64,000 bases of DNA, taken from Tolypocladium sp. Sup5 PDA-1 (taxonomy: Eukaryota > Ascomycota > Sordariomycetes > Hypocreales > Ophiocordycipitaceae). The stretch spans positions 124,001 through 188,000 of the forward strand of contig JPHH03000060.1 in the NCBI GenBank assembly GCA_000750105.3, in the 5' to 3' direction. Below the pieces are notes generated by a model. The model was not told where the DNA came from and did no database searches. It saw only the letters and a list, made by a program, of their open reading frames with translations. This document shows positions 57,166-64,000 of the stretch, piece by piece (positions within the stretch are counted from its first letter, which is position 1; each line of letters opens with the position of its first letter). The position numbers were made by a program, and so were the translations under genes.

Positions 57166-57582
57166 ATGCCTCCCCCCTCGCCCCTCGCCATCGCCTCCGG
57201 CTCCGTCCAGCGGCTGCTCAAGGAAGAATCCTCGTACCACAAGGAGCTCGCGGACCAGGAGGCGCAGGTCAAGACCCTCGAGGCGCAGCTCAAGGCCGGG
57301 CAGGGCAATGAGGACGGCAACGCCGAATTTATGGTGAAGCAGCAGGTGGGTTTCCCGCACGCATCCGTTCCAGCTACACCCGCTCTGTGTCTGACTATTG
57401 TCTGTTGTTGGTAGAAAACCGCCGTCGAGCAGACCCTGGCCGTCTTCGGGCCGCTAAAGACGCGCATTGCCGCGGCCGTCGCGAAGCTGGAGGAGCAGGT
57501 TGCGGCGAGCGAGGGGTCTGGCGCGCATGCGGCCGACTTGGAGCAGGCAAAGGCCGTTCTGGCGCAGGCCAAGGCTGCCTAG
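57166..57582 (+). CDS. RBL2: Tubulin-specific chaperone A
   Basis: Binds free beta-tubulin and hands it on during alpha/beta dimer assembly. Exons 57166–57345 and 57415–57582 with a 69-nt intron give about 115 aa, the family length. Seen: an all-helical protein with SGSVQRLLKEESSYHKELADQ, the heptad-rich QEAQVKTLEAQLKAG, KQQKTAVEQTLAVFGPLKTR across the intron, and AVAKLEEQVAASE. Helices predicted at about 10–45 and 62–112 correspond to the three-helix bundle. The ATG lies in a good context (CAGCC before it). It is tail to tail with the THO subunit gene, about 200 bp apart. Confidence 0.93.
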
Positions 57583-57779
57583 GGAGATGTAATCCTGTAG
57601 GAGTTTACAGCGGGGTACGATGGACGGAGGAAGTGTGTGAGAAGTTAAAAGGATACCACTTGCGAATGATGAATTATAAGTGTTAGATCACACTTGGTGA
57701 TTTGTCCCAATGTCGTGGTATCTTAAATGTACAGGCCGTTCGTTCCCAGAGTGACAAGCCGATTCGTATCCCTATATCT

Positions 57780-58883
57780 CTAGTCATCCACCTCCATGGT
57801 GTCCTCGTTGCTCGCTCGCTGGCCATTAGAGCCCCCGTCTTCTCCAGTCTCCCCATCCTCGCCCTCCTCTCCCTCCTCTCCCTCCTCTCCCTCCTCAGCC
57901 TCTCTCGAGGGGTGCTCGCCGTCCTCCATGTCCACGTCATCTCGAGGCCCGTCATCCGCAGCCTGGTCTGATGGCGTGGGGGCATCTTGCGCCTCCAGAC
58001 GCCGCGTCGTGTCCCTGGACAGGGAGGACTTGGCCTTTGGCTTGTCTGGCGCTGGCGTGCCACGCGACGGTGATAATGCGCCGCTGGAGGAGACCGGTCG
58101 CGGCGTCTCGCCTTCACTCTCGGTGACCTTGAGCTGACTGTCGCCATCGGCGCGTGGAGTCGCATGGTCGCTCGGCGCGTTCCTGGGTGTTTGGCCCTCC
58201 TTGTCACCGTCTGCGTCATCCTCGCCTCCTTCATTCATACCTTCTCGTCTGTCGACCTCTTCCTTTTCGTCTCGGATCAGTCGCCGCAGCATCATGCCCT
58301 CTTCCATGATCCTGTTGAACTGGTCTCGTCGCTCCTTCCAGGTCTCGCTGTACGTCTGGCTCTCGCGCTCCAGCTCCTTGCACTCCTCTTCCAGCTTCGC
58401 CAGGTTGACAACTTGGTCTTCGCGCGGCCGTAACAGCCGGTTCGACGTGATCTTGTCCGCCAGCTCATCAAACTTCTTTCGCTGCGCCAGCGTCGCGCGC
58501 GCAGCCTCTAGTTGTTCCCGGAGCGTGGCATTGTTTGCTCGGACAGCCTGGCATTCGGCGAGAATCCGCTGCTGATCGGCCGTGTACCGGTCGCGCTCAC
58601 GTTGGTTCGCGTCGTGGAGAAACTGAAACCGCGCGATGCTGCTGTCGAAGGCGGCGAAGTCGAGGGTCAGGTCTTCTTGCAGGGAATCGCTGCCAGCGTT
58701 GACAAGGGTGGAAGATTGGGTGCCATTTCGGCCCTCTTGAGCTCCAGACGCATTGGACACCGCAGAGGATATTGACCCGAGGCGCTTCGTAATGCGCTTG
58801 AACGGCTTCTCCTCGACATTGAGGAGACGCGTCTTGTGAAGGTCAGACTCGCTCCTCTCGTCGAGCAGGTCCCACGCAGCCAT
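57780..58883 (-). CDS. THO complex subunit 7 (Mft1/THOC7)
   Basis: Component of THO/TREX, which couples transcription with mRNP packaging and export. It is a single exon of 367 codons. Seen: MAAWDLLDERSESDLHKTRLLNVEEKPFKRITKRL (in part) at the N-terminus, a long coiled coil at about 85–210 (FDSSIARFQFLHDANQRERD, LREQLEAARATLAQRKKFDE, LEEECKELERESQTY), then a disordered tail with Ser/Pro/Thr sites and an acidic EEGEEGEEGEEGEDGE repeat encoded by four 9-bp units near 57859–57895. The ATG at 58883 is the first real ATG; the longer open frame begins with TTG. It diverges from the CCCH gene over 418 bp, and both proteins belong to nuclear mRNA metabolism. Confidence 0.88.
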   Translation of the reverse strand: MAAWDLLDERSESDLHKTRLLNVEEKPFKRITKRLGSISSAVSNASGAQEGRNGTQSSTLVNAGSDSLQEDLTLDFAAFDSSIARFQFLHDANQRERDRYTADQQRILAECQAVRANNATLREQLEAARATLAQRKKFDELADKITSNRLLRPREDQVVNLAKLEEECKELERESQTYSETWKERRDQFNRIMEEGMMLRRLIRDEKEEVDRREGMNEGGEDDADGDKEGQTPRNAPSDHATPRADGDSQLKVTESEGETPRPVSSSGALSPSRGTPAPDKPKAKSSLSRDTTRRLEAQDAPTPSDQAADDGPRDDVDMEDGEHPSREAEEGEEGEEGEEGEDGETGEDGGSNGQRASNEDTMEVDD

Positions 58884-59301
58884 GATGATGAATATCTGGC
58901 TTGCCTCTGGCTCTGACTGGGGATTCGGTGTAGCTTTGCGAGTTGCAGGCAATGACTCGGATGGTCAGGAGGCCGATGCTGAGCAGAGATGACTGTATCC
59001 TTGGAAAGTGTGCAGACGTGAAGACTCGTCGGAAGAGGTTGGTGTGAGCTTGGATAGACGAGGCAGGCAATCAGCCTGCAGCCTCGTGGTACGTGTTGAA
59101 GGCTTATTGTTCTGGAAGTGGTCCGTGCACTCTCTGCCAGTTGCTGACTAACATGTGCTTCGTCAACTTTCCCAAGAGCGCGCCTGCAGCACGCTCTCTA
59201 TCTCTGCTTCTACACATCCCATCACACCAAGCAGCACGCCGCCTGAAATTCTCTCTTATCGTCGTATTTCCCGTTCCCCGTGAAGCACGCAAAGGCACAA
59301 C
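58884..59301. promoter_or_regulatory. Short divergent promoter of the THO subunit and CCCH genes
   Basis: 418 bp drive two nuclear RNA-processing genes in opposite directions. A CT-rich stretch lies before 59220. No transcription-factor site can be named with confidence. Confidence 0.4.
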
Positions 59302-60869
59302 ATGTCGGACGAAGACAAAGAGCTCCTGGCTCGCATCGGACAACTTGCTGGTATGACCTTTCCGTCCCCGTTCTTCTACAAGCTGTCGCCACTGACATCT
59401 CTAGGGCAAATAAACCGGCACAAGAGCCAGCAGGCAGGGCCCGCGCCAAATACGCACTCGGCACCGTATCGAAGTACGTTTGTCGCGAAGCCTGAATATC
59501 GCGATGTTGTTAACTTCGCTAAAGGCAACACCTATCGGCACACGAGCGCCCCGTATCCACGCGCTGGGTACAGAGGCGGGCGGGCACCTGCCCCTCACCG
59601 CCATCGAACTCTTCATCTCAACAACTCCAAGACGGCCTCTGAAGCAGAATCCTCCAATGATGGCACCCCGTCCGACAACAGCAACTGGGTCTCCAGAAAC
59701 GACCGCCATCGCCAGCTAATAAACGCCAACGTCTACGAAAAGGAGGCTCAAAATCGGTCCAAGGCCATCGAAGAGACTCGGCAACGGAAGCTCAGGCATC
59801 AGAGATTCAGAGAGAAATCGCGATTCAACGACTTCCTACGACACCAGGCTCCGACCCCTGATGTACCAGCTAACCCCGAGTCTCGTGCAAACAGGAATGA
59901 GATCATGATTGAGGGCATGCTGTTCCGCGTCATGGACGGCGGAAAGAAGCTTGCAAAAGTCATGGGTGAGTTGGCCGCTCCAAACAAGATTGTCCTCGAC
60001 CTGAATTTCGCCGAACCTGACAACCCTACAGATGACCTCCATTCCGCCCCAGCGACACCGAAGAGCGCCACCGTTGCGGGCGTCACGTTTTACCGAACGA
60101 AGACCGGCAACCTCGTCGCGAACCGCGTCGTGCAAGACCATCGGTATGTTCCCCCATACTGTGTGGGTAACTCACTGACACGAGGTAGTCGATCTGGCGT
60201 GGTCAAGAAGGACGAGCCATGCAAGATCTTCTCAACGACTGGTAAATACTTGATCCGAAGCTTGGATTGGACAAGCTCTCGACTTCCGCAGACGTCTCGG
60301 TAAGACGCATCGGACACGGCTGACGAGTAGCTACAGGTTCCTGCCCCAAGGGGCCTTCGTGCCGATACCAGCACGACCCGACCAAGGTGGCCGTGTGCAA
60401 AGACTTCCTAAAGGACGGGAAGTGCGCCCGCGGCGAGTCGTGCGACCTCTCCCATGAACTTACTGCCGAACGCGTCCCGAACTGTTTGCATTTTGCCAAA
60501 GGTCACTGTGCCAACCCTGACTGCCACTATACTCACTCCAAAGCAGCCCCAGGTGCTCCCGTTTGCGAGGCGTTTGGCTTCCGTGGCTACTGTGAAGAGG
60601 GAGCGGCGTGCACCGAGCGACATGTTTTCGAATGCCCCGACTTCAGCAACACGGGTAGCTGCAAGAACAAGGGATGTAAGCTTCTGCACCGAGAGAGGGC
60701 AAGCGTCCTTCGAACGAATGCCAAAGCAGACGAGGAAATGGAAGACGTATCGAGCGACGATGAGCCTGCCAATTCGGACGACGTTGACTCTGACGAGGTG
60801 GCCGAGTTTATCGACGCCGACTCGGACGACTCCGACTTTGAGAAAGACATGGATTTCATACGCGTATAG
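59302..60869 (+). CDS. CCCH zinc-finger protein with five fingers (ZC3H3/Red5-like)
   Basis: Nuclear RNA-binding protein of the ZC3H3/Red5 type, a family linked to poly(A) control and RNA surveillance. Four exons (59302–59350, 59405–60143, 60189–60241, 60337–60869) give about 457 aa. Seen: an Arg/His-rich N-terminal half with an HRQLINANVYEKEAQNRS coiled part, then five C-x(7-8)-C-x(4-5)-C-x3-H fingers from about residue 270 to 385 (CKIFSTTGSC…CRYQH, CKDFLKDGKC…CDLSH, CLHFAKGHC…CHYTH, CEAFGFRGYC…CTERH, CPDFSNTGSC…CKLLH), and an acidic DSDE tail. The third intron interrupts finger one. Introns one and two (54 and 45 nt) are in frame and stop-free, so retention would leave the protein readable. 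All finger ligands are present. Confidence 0.88.
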
Positions 60870-61994
60870 ATGTGTTTACTGCTTTGCGGCTATACCCACT
60901 GTTCTGCATCGAAACAGACACAGGATACTAGCGGAGGATGATTCTTGGTCTGCTTACACAGCTTCAGGCGTTTGGCGTCGACTCTGTTTCCCAGAGTGGG
61001 AGAACAGAGCGCGGCCTTGTCTGGAATTAGCTGCGGGCCATTGCCCATGCGTGCTTGCCGAGGCGTGAGTGAGAGAAGAAGAGCAGAGAGGAATGAAGAA
61101 GCGAAGATGAAGAAAAGATGCGAAGAATACCTCTGGTATCGTAGCACGATAGAGAACAAAGAGTATGTTGGCCGAAGCTTCTTCGACTTGTGATGCGTGC
61201 AACAATGTGACGAGTAACATGTGTTTGTGTGTCACATTACTTCTATGTTGCCTTGAGGATGGGAACCGTCTATTCCAGGGAACGTTGTACGGAGTACATT
61301 TGGTACGTTTGTTTGATGGAACTGGCCTCAGCTGCCCCTCTTTCAGCGACCCGTCTTAACTGCCTCTGGCATAGCCCAGGCTCCCAAAGATCTGCTATTT
61401 TGGTCAAGACCATGAACGGCCAGGGCAGGCACCAGGCCAGGCGCTAATACGAGAACACGCGTGTCAGGAAGAAATGCGGCACCCGCTGGCGTCATTGGTC
61501 CCGACGCCCGTCGGCTCAACCGCCGTTGACCACCCATCGGGCCCTCTTTGCATAACGGCGACATCAGCAAGTCAGCAAGCAGCACCACCGCCACCACCAA
61601 CCAACGACGACAACGTTTGCCGCCGCCGCCGCTCGTCTGGACAAAGGGCGTCTGGGCAAAGGACGGCTTCGCTACACAAGGCCAGAGCAGCTACGAAAGA
61701 AAGGCATGGCCGCGGTGGTGGCGTGCCTATTCACAGCGTTGCGTCGGATGCACTGCCGCCTCGACTCAGCCCCTCGGTGATCTCGCCAGTTGGAACTTGG
61801 AACCTCATTTGCGCGCGCGTCGCGGACGAGGCTGACGGGCGTCGCAACACCCCGAAAAGGCGCCTTCCGAGGTGGCGGCAGGCTATATAGCTTCGCTTCC
61901 GGGGGATATTTACGCCGTTGCGAACTGACGGGAGGATACGACGAACGACCCGGGTCTACGATTACTTCCACTTGCGCCTCCACTGCTATCGACA
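60870..61994. other. Intergenic region, no gene recognised
   Basis: 1.1 kb upstream of the Sel1-repeat gene. It contains GTACGGAGTAC at 61287–61297. The region from about 61560 to 61640 is rich in CCACCACCA and CCGCCGCCG triplets. No supportable frame is present. Confidence 0.5.
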
Positions 61995-63759
61995 ATGGGC
62001 CTGCGAGAACTGCTTCGGAAAAAGGACGAGCTGGCCATGGGCCCGGCGCAGGAGGAGGATGAGGAGACGGTACGCAGGCTCAACACCGGGCCCGAGTTTA
62101 CGTTTATACGATCCGACACGGTGTCGCAGGAGGTGATACAGCCGCCGAGCGGCAACGACCATCTGCTGTCTGCGACGACGCCATCGACAGCAACGGGCGC
62201 GCAGCCGCCGAGCAGGAGCAGCAGCAGCCGGTCGCCGCGACGCAGCCTCGACGTCTTCCGGTCGCGCAGCTCGCGCAGCGCATCCGTGTCCTCGCAGGCG
62301 AGCCACCTGTCGTCGCCGCCGCCGCAGCCGGGCACCAAGCGGCGCCTGTCGCAGCGCCTGCACCTCAGCCGGCGGCCCGAGGCGTCGGACAACGTGCCGC
62401 AGAACCTGCCCGAGATCGTGGTGCCCGCGGACCCGCAGGATAAGGACGGCGCCGAGTCGCAGTGGGAGAAGCGGGCGACGATGTTGGCCGGCCAGAACGA
62501 GCTCGCGCGGAGCCGTCCGCCGTCGCCGGGGCCGGCGTCTCCGGTGACCCCCGGCGGCAGGGCGCAGATGAGCCTCGACGGGAGCCCCAGCGGCCGCGCG
62601 CCCGTGTCGTCGCAGCAGACCGACCAGGACATCCAGGAGGCCATCCGGCTCCACGAAGCCGGCCACCTGGAAAAGTCGACGGTCCTGTTTGCGCGGCTGG
62701 CGGACCCCCAGGGGGCCAACAACCCGCTGAGCCAGGTGCTCTACGGTCTCGCGCTGAGGTGAGCCGTCCCCTGCCCTGCGTTACACCGCGTTACACCGCG
62801 TTACACCGCGTTACATGCAAAGACGCTGACGATACTTTCCCGCCCAGGCACGGCTGGGGCTGCGTCCCCGATCCCGAGGGCGCAGTGCGCTACCTCTCGG
62901 CCGCCGCGTCCAACGCCGCCTCGGTCGAGCAGATGGCGCTTCAGGCCGGCCTCAAGAAGGGCGGCGCCGCCAAGGGGGAGCTCGTCCTGGCCATCTTCGA
63001 GCTGGCCAACTGCTTCCGCCACGGGTGGGGCATCCCACGGGACCCGATTGCGGCGAAGCAGGTGAGTCGCCCCTTTTACTGGTTGCTCTGGACGGGGAAG
63101 ATAGGGGGCGATGTGCTGATTCCATCGTGTAGTACTATGAGACTGCGGCGAACCTTGGCGACACAGGTGAGTTTTGCGCAGCGCCCGTGCGTGCAGGAGA
63201 CGTTGAAGGCTGAGTCGTGATGCTAGATGCCATGAACGAGGCGGGCTGGTGCTACCTCGAGGGCTTTGGGTGCAAGAAAGACAAGGTATGCCGTCCATCC
63301 TTCCATCCCTATTCCCGGCCCATCCCGCGCACCAAGCAAAGGCACGATGGCACCAAGCCTCTGCCCCGTAGCCCACGAATCGTGGCTTGGCAACAAATGA
63401 CAAACCACGGCGGCCGTCTGCTGCGCGCATTGCGGCCCAACACCACCAAGTTGGGCATCAACGAGCACCACGCGAGCCCCAAGCCCCGAAGCCACGCACG
63501 GACATCACCAACGCGTCGTTTGTTTTCGGGTCACACGAGGCTGATGATGTCCTTTTTGTTGGATGCAGTTTGCGGCGGCGCGGTATTATCGACTGGCCGA
63601 AAAGGCAGGCAACAAGACGCTCGGGAATTCCTGGTACGTGCCCCTATGGGATCTTCCGGGGTGGCCGAGTACCTAGGTACGTTCGCGGTGCTGATGCTTT
63701 ACAGGATATGGAAGGAAAAGTACGATGCGCCGGGAGAGGCCGGCGGCAAGAAGAAGTAA
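61995..63759 (+). CDS. Sel1-repeat protein (Nif1/Dsf2-like)
   Basis: Scaffold protein of the Sel1/TPR-like class. The nearest relatives I recognise are the fission-yeast mitosis inhibitor Nif1 and budding-yeast Dsf2; the role here is inferred only from that likeness. Six exons (61995–62758, 62848–63061, 63133–63166, 63227–63285, 63569–63633, 63705–63759) give about 396 aa. Seen: a disordered Ser/Arg/Pro-rich N-terminal half (about 1–210), then helical repeats: SQQTDQDIQEAIRLHEAGHL (in part), LYGLALRHGWGCVPDPEGAV, ELANCFRHGWGIPRDPIAAK, EAGWCYLEGFGCKKDKFAAA, and a Lys-rich end GGKKK. Several very short exons (34, 59, 65 nt) make automatic prediction error-prone. The first intron holds a 10-bp tandem repeat and the fourth is 283 nt. 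Confidence 0.87.
62778..62815 (+). repeat. 10-bp tandem repeat within an intron
   Basis: GCGTTACACC occurs three times in full and once in part (GCGTTACA), head to tail, inside the first intron of the Sel1-repeat gene. Copies are identical, suggesting recent slippage. Confidence 0.9.
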
Positions 63760-63767
63760 AATGCATG

Positions 63768-63802
63768 TAGTCCGTACGTGTATCCGTACTCGACCGTACG
63801 TG
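63768..63802. repeat. GTAC-type palindrome cluster after the Sel1-repeat gene
   Basis: GTAGTCCGTACGTG, TCCGTACTCG and CCGTACGTG follow one another starting nine bases after the stop codon. The rest of the window to 64000 shows no gene. Confidence 0.6.
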
Positions 63803-64000
63803 TGCTGTGAGCGGGTGTAACGACATGCCATCATGATGCCATCGTCTCGCGTGCGTGCACGCGCAGGCCTCCGACCCATCCGCTGTCATTAGTGATCGCT
63901 CTATTCGTACGCGCTGCTGATCCTGTGCCGCGTAGAATCCCGAGTGGACGGACGCGCACGCATGCAAAACACACCTCACTCACCCCGGCTGTGCCCGCCA

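Noticed and set aside
61560..61640. CCACCACCA/CCGCCGCCG run as possible coding exon of the Sel1-repeat gene
   Set aside because: No splice site joins it in frame to the ATG at 61995, and triplet runs of this kind are common in fungal leaders.

Overview
The window is nuclear DNA from a filamentous ascomycete. Genes are GC-rich and interrupted by short introns (mostly 45–100 nt, GT…AG, often with CTAAC/CTGAC branch sites). Nearly every protein is recognisable as a Sordariomycete ortholog. Gene content, codon use and a recurrent GTACTTCGTAC/GTACGGAGTAC palindrome in the spacers make a hypocrealean fungus (Clavicipitaceae or Ophiocordycipitaceae type) the best guess, but that placement is inference. 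No transposon, CRISPR, rRNA or secure tRNA was found.

Left third (1–20 kb): genes are sparse and spacers long. It holds a pseudouridine-5'-phosphate glycosidase-like gene cut by the window edge, a short-chain dehydrogenase, a phenol-hydroxylase-type flavin monooxygenase, calnexin, mitochondrial methylmalonate-semialdehyde dehydrogenase, an SRPK-like kinase and a GPI-anchored Cys/Ser/Gly-rich surface protein. The 2.5 kb gap after the last of these contains a direct repeat and a possible relic of a PLP-enzyme C-terminus.

Middle (20–36 kb): methionine salvage (MDE1), the SNARE Sec20, mitoribosomal protein L44, inorganic pyrophosphatase (with an in-frame TAG), the eisosome protein Pil1/Lsp1, a 79-aa His-rich microprotein, OST1/ribophorin I and hexokinase.

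Right half (36–64 kb): a compact, alternating run of housekeeping genes: RMT2, VTC4, MCM4, coatomer zeta, SUA5, COG4, the Golgi Ca/Mn pump PMR1, cohesin SCC1/RAD21, tubulin cofactor A, THO subunit Mft1/THOC7, a five-finger CCCH protein and a Sel1-repeat (Nif1/Dsf2-like) protein. Several pairs share short divergent promoters. ER/Golgi trafficking and glycosylation recur (calnexin, Sec20, OST1, coatomer zeta, COG4, PMR1), but I see no operon-like or secondary-metabolite cluster.

I did not find a clearly new multi-gene system. The observation most worth checking is the premature TAG inside an otherwise intact, presumably essential pyrophosphatase gene. After that come the dispersed GTAC palindrome, the two possible hexokinase N-termini, the His-rich microprotein and the PLP-enzyme relic. 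All splice junctions were worked out by hand from reading-frame continuity and family conservation.
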